From Pseudomonadota bacterium (GTDB lineage: Bacteria > Pseudomonadota > Gammaproteobacteria > Steroidobacterales > Steroidobacteraceae): a stretch of 64,000 nucleotides of DNA. This document shows positions 53,280-64,000 of the stretch, piece after piece. Location of the stretch: the NCBI GenBank assembly GCA_016713725.1, contig JADJOO010000001.1, positions 244,001 to 308,000 of the forward strand, written 5' to 3'. Under the pieces are notes generated by a model. The model was not told the origin of the DNA. It made no database searches and saw only the letters and a list, made by a program, of their open reading frames with translations. Position 1 is the stretch's first letter; each line of letters begins with the position of its first letter. The position numbers were made by a program, and so were the translations under genes.

Positions 53280-53588
53280 CCTCTCCCACGTACGCATGTG
53301 AGAGGTCGCGTGCAACGCGGGTGATGGCCTGCCGCTGCAGGATCCGGGTGTCTTTCCGCGCTCCGGGTCTACCGCGCATCGTGAATCGCGCGGAGGAACC
53401 GCACGATTCACGGCGAGCCTTGCTCGAACGGGCGCGAGGCGATGGTGCCAGCGGTTGGTCGGAAAATAACGGTGCCGCCTCGCGCCTGCGTTCGAGCCGC
53501 GGCGTCCGACACGGAGCGCGAAAAGACACCCGGATCCTGTAGCGACAAGCCTTCACCCCGACCTCTCCCGCTTGCGTGCGAGAGAGTG
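53280..53588. repeat. Nested-palindrome element flanked by REP-like hairpins
   Basis: The core (53338-53539) has 28-bp terminal inverted repeats with one mismatch (CAGGATCCGGGTGTCTTTCC... and its complement). Inside are a 9-bp pair CGTGAATCG/CGATTCACG (53380-53412) and a pair GCGCGAGGCG/CGCCTCGCGC plus GCTCGAACG/CGTTCGAGC around 53423-53496. On both sides are CCTCTCCC...GAGAGG hairpins (53280-53306, 53561-53588). No coding potential. It looks like a MITE or REPIN-type element able to form a large cruciform. Confidence 0.75.
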
Positions 53589-53626
53589 TAAAAAAAGTGT
53601 CATCGCTGGTTCGGGGGAGACAGCCG

Positions 53627-54499
53627 ATGATGACCGAAGCCTCGCCGGGTGACGCGCCAACCGATGCGCCGGTCGCCACAACAGCTGACGATAAGAACGT
53701 CCTGCCGTTCGTCGCGCCTTGCCGCACGCTCGGCACCTGGGAGCCGATCGGTTGGCTCGCGCACGCCTGGGCCGACTTCAAGGCGGCGCCGCGCCAGAGC
53801 CTGACTTACGGTGCAGTCGTCGTCCTGCTGAGCTGGGCGCTTGCTTACATCGCCATCCGCTTCGGCGGTTACTTCGAGCTGCTCGCGCTGGTGTCGGGCT
53901 TCATCCTGGTTGCACCGCTGCTCGCGGTGGGCACCTATTCGATCAGCGACCAGATCGAACGCGGTCTCAAACCGTCGTTGCGGCGCTGTTTCATTGAAGA
54001 GCGGCGCGCCTTCGGCAACCTGATGGTCTTCGCGCTGATGCTGATGGTCGTGTTCCTGGTGTGGTGGCGCGCGGCGTCCGCGGTCCACATCTTCTTCCCG
54101 GTCGACATGACGACACCCGACTGGACCGACTATCTCCAGTTCCTCGGTATCGGCAGCTTGATCGGCTCGATCTTCGCGACGATCGTTTTTTCGGCCGCTG
54201 CCTTCTCGCTGCCGATGCTGGTGGATCGCGAGACCGATGCGGTCACCGCTGTCGTGACGAGCATCAATGCCGTGCTGCGCAACAAGCCGGCGATGGCCGT
54301 GTGGGCGGCACTGATCGTCATCGCCGTGGCCCCCGGCTTTGCGCTGTTGCTGCTGGGGCGCGAGCGAGGTGCCGGGTTCGCACTCGTGATGGCCCTGCTC
54401 GGCATTACGCTGCCCCTGATCGGGCATGCGACGTGGCATGCTTACCGCGCGACGATCGATGCATCGGCCTGGCCGAGAAACGAGCACCTCGACCCGTGA
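53627..54499 (+). CDS. DUF2189 membrane protein
   Basis: A 290-residue protein with six hydrophobic segments, matching DUF2189: PIGWLAHAWADFKAAPRQSL, GFILVAPLLAVGTYSISDQI, DRETDAVTAVVTSINAVLRN. Start ATG 53627 has GGGGGAGA upstream. Function unknown; family members often sit near cytochrome oxidase genes, which are not seen here. Confidence 0.85.
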   Translation: MMTEASPGDAPTDAPVATTADDKNVLPFVAPCRTLGTWEPIGWLAHAWADFKAAPRQSLTYGAVVVLLSWALAYIAIRFGGYFELLALVSGFILVAPLLAVGTYSISDQIERGLKPSLRRCFIEERRAFGNLMVFALMLMVVFLVWWRAASAVHIFFPVDMTTPDWTDYLQFLGIGSLIGSIFATIVFSAAAFSLPMLVDRETDAVTAVVTSINAVLRNKPAMAVWAALIVIAVAPGFALLLLGRERGAGFALVMALLGITLPLIGHATWHAYRATIDASAWPRNEHLDP

Positions 54500-54529
54500 G
54501 TCGCGTGGCGCTGGTTCCAGCCACATGCA

Positions 54530-56741
<2,212 letters not shown>

Positions 56742-56871
56742 GGTGATCTCCTGAGTCGTCGGCAACCTGATGTTCAATTCAGTCTAGGGTTCGCGACACC
56801 GGGGGAGCAAAGACATTTGCTCGATGGAATCGATTGGCGGGTTCTATCGTGCGGTCGGACAACTCACCCGT

Positions 56872-57612
56872 CTACGTCACCAGGTTGACGAGCCAGTGCG
56901 AGACTGTCGACCATTGATCGGTCCTGGAGACCAGCAAACGCAGCGGACCCGACACCGCAATGGCCAGGCCGCCCCATAACGTCACCGGGTGAATGCGTCC
57001 GAGCGCCTTCCAGTCCCAGACGAAGAGCGGTACGAGGAACAGCGTAGCCACCGCGAACACTATTGGTGGGCCGAGTCCCAGCAGCAGGACCCAACGCGCC
57101 ACCGCGGGTGGCAGCAGCGCGATCGTTCCGAGCAGCATGTAGCGCTTGTGCGCCTGCGAGTCCCGACGCCGGGCGCGAATTCCGCCGCCGACGAACACGG
57201 CAAACAGCATGATCGCTACCAACGGCACGATCAGGAAGCGATACGGATCCATGCCGAACGGAGCAACGCCCCGGAGCACTGCGTGCAATGCGACGAGAAC
57301 ACCGACCACGACCATCACGACCGCCACGCCAGCAGCGATGACGCCGAGTCGAAGGTGCAGGTCGATGCGTCGGGCAGCCACGAGCCGCGTCTGGATGAAC
57401 AGCACCACCACCCAGGCCGTGAACAGGAACGCATGCAGGTGCACGAGGTGCGTGAGTGCCGGCGGCGCAGGCGTCGGCACCGGCAGGATCGGTCGCAGGA
57501 AATACGTCCGTGCGAAACCCAGGATGGCAACCGCGAGGATGGCGAGTGCCATGCCGCCGTAGAACCGGCGCTCGGCACCAGCCGCAATTCGAATCGAGCC
57601 GAGCATTGCCAT
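56872..57612 (-). CDS. Polytopic membrane protein, unknown
   Basis: A 246-residue protein with about seven hydrophobic segments, starting at ATG 57612 (GGGAGAT upstream). It has conserved-looking His residues in LTHLVHLHAFLFTAWVVVLF and HKRYMLLGTIALL, reminiscent of DUF2306-like heme or quinone-linked membrane proteins. I cannot name the family with certainty. Confidence 0.65.
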   Translation of the reverse strand: MAMLGSIRIAAGAERRFYGGMALAILAVAILGFARTYFLRPILPVPTPAPPALTHLVHLHAFLFTAWVVVLFIQTRLVAARRIDLHLRLGVIAAGVAVVMVVVGVLVALHAVLRGVAPFGMDPYRFLIVPLVAIMLFAVFVGGGIRARRRDSQAHKRYMLLGTIALLPPAVARWVLLLGLGPPIVFAVATLFLVPLFVWDWKALGRIHPVTLWGGLAIAVSGPLRLLVSRTDQWSTVSHWLVNLVT

Positions 57613-57657
57613 GGCCGATCTCCCATTGGGGACCGACAGCATGACAGACGCCGGGGG

Positions 57658-58877
57658 TCACGCGCGGCCGTAGGTCCGCTCGACGTAGTCCTCGACCAGT
57701 TGCTGGAATTCCTCGGCGATGCGTTCGCCCTTGAGCGTCGGGCCCTTCTCGCCGTCGATGTAGACCGGTGCCACCGGGCGCTCGCCCGTTCCAGGCAAGC
57801 TGATGCCCAGGTTGGCGTGTTTGCTCTCGCCAGGGCCGTTCACGACGCAGCCAATGACTGCAACCGTCATCTGCTCGACACCCGCGTAGCGCTTGCGCCA
57901 GTCGGGCATGCGATGCCGCAGGTGTGACTGGATGTCCTGCGCAAGTTGCTGGAAATACGTCGAGGTCGTGCGCCCGCAGCCGGGGCAGGCGATGACCATC
58001 GGCGCGAACGAACGCAGTCCCATCGTCTGCAGGATCTCCTGCGCGACGATCACTTCCTGAGTGCGATCGCCGTTGGGCTCGGGCGTGAGCGAGACGCGGA
58101 TCGTGTCGCCGATGCCCTGCTGCAGCAGCACGGAGATGCCCGCCGTGGACGCCACGATGCCTTTGGAACCCATCCCGGCTTCGGTCAGGCCGAGGTGCAC
58201 TGCGTAATCGCAACGGCGCGCGATGTTGCGATAGACGCCGATCAGGTCCTGCACGCCACTGACCTTGCACGAGATCACGATGCGATCGTGCGGCAGGCCG
58301 ATCTCCTCGGCGCGTGCAGCGCTTTCAAGCGCTGAGACCACCAGTGCCTCGCGCACCACGTCGTTCGCCTCGAGCGGCTGCGCCCGTTTCGAGTTCTCGT
58401 CCATCAGGCGCGTGAGCAGGTCCTGGTCGAGGCTGCCCCAGTTGACGCCGATGCGCACCGGCTTGTCGTGACGGCAGGCCATCTCGACCATCTCGGTGAA
58501 CTGTGGATCGCGCTTGGCTCCGCGACCGACGTTGCCCGGGTTGATGCGGTACTTCGCGAGCGCTTCGGCACAGCCAGGGTGCTCGCGCAGCAGCTTGTGC
58601 CCGTTGAAGTGGAAATCGCCCACGATCGGCACTGACACACCCAGTTGCGCCAGCCGCTCGACGATGTGCGGCACCGCGGCCGCGGCTTCGTCCGTATTGA
58701 CGGTGACACGGACGAGTTCGGACCCCGCGATCGCGAGCGCACGAATCTGCAGTGCAGTGCCTTCGACGTCCGCCGTGTCGGTGTTGGTCATCGACTGCAC
58801 GACGACCGGGTGACCGCCGCCGACCGTTACCGGACCGATACGGACCGGCGTGCTCGCGCGACGGGCGATGGGGCTGC

Positions 58878-58881
<4 letters not shown>
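57658..58881 (-). CDS. ispG: HMBPP synthase IspG (GcpE)
   Basis: IspG performs the penultimate step of the MEP isoprenoid pathway. The 407-residue protein has VQSMTNTDTADVEGT, RINPGNVGRG, and the 4Fe-4S ligands CPGCGRT and GCVVNGPGE. It overlaps the upstream DUF885 gene by four bases. Confidence 0.96.
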
Positions 58882-60650
<1,769 letters not shown>

Positions 60651-60984
60651 GCGGTGACCTCTCTATATAGAAGGACGCGATGTTCCGGTCCCGGGCGGGT
60701 CTTGGCAAGGTATTGCCGGCGCCCGAATGAAGGATGGATTGTTGGCAGGACCTGTCATCAAGGCATGGCAAGAACAAAGCACCCGGGCGTGCTCTCAGCG
60801 GAGGCTTGCCGAGTCTGACAACACCGGAGCTGGGCCGGGAACCTGGAAATTTGCCTGGGAGCCGGAAAAAAGTGATTGGCTATCAATTAGTTAGCTGTCA
60901 CTCGCGGTCGAGACCTGCTGCCCGCAAAATATGAATTTTCCCGTGAGCGTTGCGTAGGTGAGCCGGTACTGGGGGATGACACAA
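60651..60984. other. Divergent intergenic region
   Basis: About 330 bases between the DUF885 gene and the exported SnoaL-like gene. It should hold promoters for both; I see AT-rich sequence around 60870-60900 but cannot assign boxes. No gene recognised. Confidence 0.5.
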
Positions 60985-61515
60985 ATGATTCGAAGCATTC
61001 TGGGAGGCATGGCGCTGTCCGTGTGCGGCACCATCGCGTTTGCGGACACCGCTCCGCTGTCGAGCGCCGTCGTGCGTCCGTCGGACGACGAGACTGCGGT
61101 TCTTGCTGCTATGGACCGCTACCTGGCAGCGATTTCGGCGAGCGATCTCGACGCGATGGCGTCGATGCAGACTCCGGACGGGATGAACTACCGGGCACGT
61201 GCGCTCGCGGGCGGTGGCATGGAGGTCGTGGGTAGGCCCAATTCCTACTGGGTTGATCCGGCGCGCAAGGATGGCCACACCTACCGCGAGCGGTACTGGG
61301 CGCCGACCGTGTTGGTCCGGGGCAGCATCGCGATGGTCTGGGCGCCCTACGAGTTCTGGATCGATGGCAAGACCAGTCACTGTGGCGTCGACGCGTTCAG
61401 TTTCATCAAGGTCGGCGAAGCGTGGCACGTCGCAAACTCGATGTGGACCGTGGAACCGGACGCGTGTCCGGAGCTGCGGCCGTCGGATTCCGCGAGCATT
61501 CGCCCCGCAGATTAG
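60985..61515 (+). CDS. Exported SnoaL/NTF2-like protein
   Basis: A 176-residue protein: signal peptide (MIRSILGGMALSVCGTIAFA), then an NTF2-like domain (VLAAMDRYLAAISASDLDAM, GSIAMVWAPYEFWIDGKTSH, FIKVGEAWHVANSMW). Start ATG 60985 has GGGGG about ten bases upstream; ATG 60976 is an alternative. Function unknown. Confidence 0.75.
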   Translation: MIRSILGGMALSVCGTIAFADTAPLSSAVVRPSDDETAVLAAMDRYLAAISASDLDAMASMQTPDGMNYRARALAGGGMEVVGRPNSYWVDPARKDGHTYRERYWAPTVLVRGSIAMVWAPYEFWIDGKTSHCGVDAFSFIKVGEAWHVANSMWTVEPDACPELRPSDSASIRPAD

Positions 61516-61679
61516 GCGATGTCGACGGTAAGGACTGAGTCCGACTTGATCGTCATGCCGGCCATCTTGCAGGTGGCGGAGTAGCGGTAGGCCTTGCCGC
61601 TCTGCACGAGCGGCGTGAACTGGCAACCGGCCTTCGTGAGCATCGCCTGTTGCGCCTCCTGGTCTGCGGTCAGGTGCAT
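61512..61679 (-). pseudogene. DUF3617-like fragment
   Basis: A 55-codon frame whose product (LTADQEAQQAMLTKAGCQFT, YRYSATCKMAGMTIKSDS, then VLTVDIA) resembles the middle of DUF3617 periplasmic proteins, with the two expected cysteines. The N-terminal signal peptide and the C-terminal third are missing. Its end overlaps the stop of the gene on the other strand. Confidence 0.5.
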
Positions 61680-61692
61680 CGTGCGTGAAATC

Positions 61693-61959
61693 TCAGTTGG
61701 AACCGTCGGCGGGTTCGTCGGGGCGGGCGCGGATCGAGCCGCTCAACGTGGAGTGGGTGGCGACTTCGCGCGGCTGCTTGACGCGTGAAAGCCAGACGTC
61801 GTGAGGATTCCAGCTCCACGGCGTGTAGTCGGCGATTCGACCAGCCTTTGCCGTGCGCTCGCCTTGGGCGGCGAGTGCGGCCGCTTTCACGGTGTCATTC
61901 CAGCTCATCGGCCAACTCATCGGTTTGCCTCGCGCCTTTCCTGTGTCGCGGGACGTCAT
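61693..61959 (-). CDS. Small hypothetical protein
   Basis: An 88-residue frame with the Trp-rich stretch IADYTPWSWNPHDVWLSRV. I do not recognise it. The composition is compatible with a real protein, but there is no domain or neighbour that suggests a role. Confidence 0.45.
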   Translation of the reverse strand: MTSRDTGKARGKPMSWPMSWNDTVKAAALAAQGERTAKAGRIADYTPWSWNPHDVWLSRVKQPREVATHSTLSGSIRARPDEPADGSN

Positions 61960-62051
61960 CGATTGCCGTCCCCTTTGACGCAACGATTATCCATCGGTCG
62001 TGAGTCATGGCCAGTCACCAGAGTGTTTCCGTTTGGCGACAGGCAGGGGAA

Positions 62052-62186
62052 ATGTGGACAATCACTCACGGCATGTCGAACGAAGCCACGCGCCGATTGA
62101 AGACAGTGAAGCTGCTGCATACGGCGGCGTGGGCCGTATTCGCGGGCTGCATCGTGGCGATGTACCTGCGTGCCGGGTCGGGTTGA
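62052..62186 (+). CDS. Small single-helix membrane peptide
   Basis: A 44-codon frame with GGGG just before the ATG. The product has a basic N-terminus (ATRRLKTVK) and one hydrophobic helix (LLHTAAWAVFAGCIVAMYL). It may be the truncated N-terminus of a larger membrane protein. Start uncertain (ATG 62007 and 62073 also in frame). Confidence 0.4.
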   Translation: MWTITHGMSNEATRRLKTVKLLHTAAWAVFAGCIVAMYLRAGSG

Positions 62187-62244
62187 CGCGTCTCCCCGCT
62201 GGTTCAAGGTCCGATATGGCAGACGAGTCCCGCTCCAGCGCGGC

Positions 62245-62665
62245 TCAATTCGGGAGATCGTTACGACGGTCAGGTGGTTGCGGATCGCCGTCACCGCTCG
62301 GCGCAAGCTTCATCGCGGCCCAGCGCCTGAGCTCGCGTACCTTGTCCGGTCCGGTGCGCGGGTTGCGGATCAGGGTCTCGATGCTGCGCATGACCGCATC
62401 GACCTCCGAATGAGGCGCGTCCACGCCTGGCGTGGCGACGCGCCACAGGTCGATCCGGTGCTCGCAGCGCTCGCCGAGCCGAAGCACGGCGTGGAACCAG
62501 CGCGGCCGACGCCAGTTGCCCCGCACCAGGTCGACGCGCTGCCGCCGCGAGCGACACCGGGATGAGCGTGAGGTCCAGCACCGCCTCCATCCCCAGCTTG
62601 ATCTGGAACACCACGACATCGCGCACTAGTCGCCAGCGGGTTTCGTGGCCAGATTGATCGGGCAT
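62245..62665 (-). CDS. Small amphipathic protein, unknown family (frameshifted)
   Basis: The N-terminal part (RWRLVRDVVVFQIKLGMEAV, LDLTLIPVSLAAA) and the C-terminal part (RVDLVRGNWRRPRWFHAVLR, IDLWRVATPGVDAPHSEVDA) lie in different frames. Removing one base near 62538-62541 gives a 139-residue protein. The first half has a hydrophobic stretch and may touch the membrane. I recognise it only as a conserved-looking hypothetical protein. Confidence 0.55.
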
Positions 62666-62858
62666 CGCCGTCCTCCGCGTGTTGCCGTCATCTTACTGCT
62701 ATAGCGGGTCCGCATTGGATGCAGCGGGGCGTAACAGAGCCTCAAGGAGGTTCGCGACAAATGCAGTACCGCGCGGCTGCTTACGGTGGAGGGGGGTTCA
62801 GGTCCACCGCAACGACTCGAGCGACGCTCCGGCTCCCGGGATATCGGGATGGCGGGAG

Positions 62859-63062
62859 TCAGCCCACCGCTTCGTCCGGGTCCAACGGAAAGTTGCTCCT
62901 GACCCAGGCTCGCGTTTCCTTGTCCTGCTCCAGGACGATTTCGTTGCTTGAGCCGTAGGCGCATTCGAGCCAGGCGGCCTTGGTCACGGGTTTGCCGAGG
63001 TTGCGCAGGTGCTCCGCGATCGGGTCGCCCCTCAGCCAGTGCGGGAGTTCGAGTTCGGGCAT
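62859..63062 (-). CDS. Small hypothetical protein
   Basis: A 67-residue frame beginning MPELELPHWLRGDPIAEHLR, acidic at the C-terminus. No family recognised; the regular amino-acid composition argues for a real gene. Confidence 0.5.
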   Translation of the reverse strand: MPELELPHWLRGDPIAEHLRNLGKPVTKAAWLECAYGSSNEIVLEQDKETRAWVRSNFPLDPDEAVG

Positions 63063-63109
63063 TCTTCAGTCCAGCGGCATGAGATCGCCTGGCATGACGC
63101 ATTGTCGCT

Positions 63110-63135
63110 CCCCTCCCGCTTCCACGGGAGAGGGG
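63110..63135. repeat. Short REP-like hairpin
   Basis: CCCCTCCCG, short loop, CGGGAGAGGGG; same family as the hairpins at 19843, 25564, 25624, 53280 and 53561. It lies 25 bases before the riboswitch region. Confidence 0.6.
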
Positions 63136-63154
63136 GTAGAATCGTCGGACCCAT

Positions 63155-63419
63155 CGCAAGGTCTGTCCGGAGAGAGATCCGAAAACAGGGGACGCTCACC
63201 TATTTCTATGTCCTTGATTTCAGGGACCGCGAGAAATAGGTGAGCGTCCCCTGTTTTCGGATCCGCCGAAGGCGCAACCCGCCCGGAAACGCTCAGGCAA
63301 AACAACGGCAGCACCTGATGGGCTCTGGAGAGCGGTCCGCCTCGTTGCGGACCCACCGAAGGGGTGCGGCGTCGGCCAGGAGGCCGGTTCCCGATCTCTC
63401 AGGTCAAAGGACAGAGGGG
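63155..63419 (+). promoter_or_regulatory. Tandem glycine riboswitch (gcvT element)
   Basis: Two glycine aptamers in a row precede gcvT. Aptamer 1 has GGAGAG (63169-63174), GCCGAAGGCGCAA (63265-63277) and GCTCAGGCAAAA (63291-63302). Aptamer 2 has CTCTGGAGAG (63323-63332), a P2 stem GGTCCGC/GCGGACC, ACCGAAGGGG and CTCTCAGGTCAAAGGACAGAG. Glycine binding normally turns on the glycine cleavage system. In aptamer 1 the P2 stem is enormously lengthened by a 32-bp inverted repeat (63176-63263). A terminator follows directly and shares bases with the end of aptamer 2, which fits an ON switch. Confidence 0.9.
63176..63263. repeat. Perfect 32-bp inverted repeat inside aptamer 1
   Basis: Left arm 63176-63207 and right arm 63232-63263 are exactly complementary (GATCCGAAAACAGGGGACGC... 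and ...GCGTCCCCTGTTTTCGGATC), with a 24-base loop. The outermost GATCC/GGATC is likely the native P2 stem of the riboswitch; the rest, containing GGGGACGCTCACCTATTT, resembles dispersed REP-type sequences associated with REP transposases (recalled, not searched). Confidence 0.9.
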
Positions 63420-63458
63420 CGGCAGGTCGTCTTCGAGCGGCGTGCCGCCTTTTTTTTT
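63418..63458 (+). terminator. Riboswitch expression-platform terminator
   Basis: GGCGGC (63418-63423) pairs with GCCGCC (63444-63449), followed by nine T (63450-63458). The left arm overlaps the last bases of the second aptamer, so the two structures compete. Confidence 0.85.
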
Positions 63459-63498
63459 GGTCGCGACAAACGGCAAGGCCGGGACGGTATACAGAGCC

Positions 63499-64000
63499 AT
63501 GGGATTGCGTACTCCGCTTTTCGATACCCACGTCGCGGCCGGGGCCCGCACCGTCGACTTCGGCGGCTGGGACATGCCCGTCAACTACGGCTCGCAGATC
63601 GAGGAGCACCACGCGGTGCGCCGCGACGCCGGCATGTTCGACGTCTCGCACATGTGCGTGGTCGACCTGCGCGGCGACCGTGTGCGCGACTACCTGCGCC
63701 ACCTGCTCGCCAATGACGTGTCGAAGCTGACGCAACCTGGCAAGGCGCTGTACTCCTGCATGCTGCGGGACCACGGCGGCGTGATCGACGACCTGATCGT
63801 CTACTACATGAACGACCACTGGTACCGCATGGTCGTGAACGCCGGCACGCGCGACAAGGACGTCGAGTGGCTGCGCCAGGTAGCCGCCGACTACGGCGTG
63901 ACGGTTGAGCCGCGCACCGAGCTTGCAATGATTGCCGTGCAGGGCCCTAACGCGCGCGCCAAGGCCGCCAGCGTCATGCCTCCGGAGATCGCGCAGCGTG
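63499..64000 (+). CDS. gcvT: Aminomethyltransferase GcvT (5' part, runs off the window)
   Basis: T protein of the glycine cleavage system, which transfers the methylene group from the H protein to tetrahydrofolate. The first 167 residues are present: RTPLFDTHVAAGARTVDFGG, DVSHMCVVDLRGDRVRDYL, ANDVSKLTQPGKALYSCML and VIDDLIVYYMNDHWYRMVVN. The frame is open to the end of the window; gcvH and gcvP are expected beyond it. Confidence 0.95.
   Translation, partial: MGLRTPLFDTHVAAGARTVDFGGWDMPVNYGSQIEEHHAVRRDAGMFDVSHMCVVDLRGDRVRDYLRHLLANDVSKLTQPGKALYSCMLRDHGGVIDDLIVYYMNDHWYRMVVNAGTRDKDVEWLRQVAADYGVTVEPRTELAMIAVQGPNARAKAASVMPPEIAQR

Overview
The window is a 64 kb stretch of a high-GC gammaproteobacterial chromosome. 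Several conserved gammaproteobacterial neighbourhoods are intact: rsfS-rlmH, maf-rng-yhdP-nitrilase-tldD, darP facing pmbA, rplM-rpsI, and the pair of divergent units fau/6S RNA/zapA and ygfB-pepP-ubiH-ubiI. The gene content (Coq7-type ubiquinone hydroxylase, Clp/Vfr-like CRP, YhdP, tandem glycine riboswitch before gcvT) suggests a relative of Xanthomonadales, Nevskiales or Steroidobacterales. That placement is inference.

Layout. 1-15.3 kb: housekeeping genes for ribosome maturation, nucleotide hygiene, RNase G, envelope lipid transport, TldD/PmbA peptidase and PurE/PurK, plus an ExeA-type ATPase fused to an FHA domain. 15.3-19.9 kb: an accessory island bounded by two inverted copies of a long hairpin repeat. 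It holds a three-gene iron operon (NifX-like protein with a His/Cys tail, DUF2202 ferritin-like protein, encapsulated-ferritin-family protein without a shell gene) and a complete IS1182-like element with 19-bp inverted repeats and a 4-bp target duplication. 19.9-28.3 kb: DUF1993, YihY, a cobalamin-binding-like protein, purC, djlA, rpe, a CRP-like regulator, coq7, rplM-rpsI and tRNA-Gln(CUG). 28.7-40.4 kb: a run of about twenty small single-domain genes (VOC, GNAT, SRPBCC, GFA, YciI and many DUFs), nearly all on the plus strand, with several broken copies and at least one sequence closely resembling an integron attC site. This looks like an old gene-cassette region without an integrase in view; panD sits inside it. 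40.5-47.3 kb (minus): glcDEF, rpiA, a 22-residue lysine-rich peptide, EVE protein, fau, 6S RNA, zapA and a ZapB-like coiled coil. 47.3-54.5 kb (plus): ygfB, pepP, ubiH, ubiI, an AidB-like acyl-CoA dehydrogenase, a large nested-palindrome repeat and a DUF2189 membrane protein. 54.5-60.7 kb (minus): katG, a membrane protein, ispG and a DUF885 peptidase. 61-64 kb: small unknown genes, then a tandem glycine riboswitch, terminator and the start of gcvT.

Two things shape the reading. First, at least twelve recognisable genes, including purE, purC, darP, crp and katG, carry single-base (once probably two-base) indels, mostly in short homopolymers. Restoring them rebuilds normal proteins, so consensus error is likelier than gene loss. 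Two apparent fusions (PurE-PurK and UbiI-acyl-CoA dehydrogenase) are products of these indels. Second, the most unusual structure is a perfect 32-bp inverted repeat sitting exactly in the P2 position of the first glycine-riboswitch aptamer.
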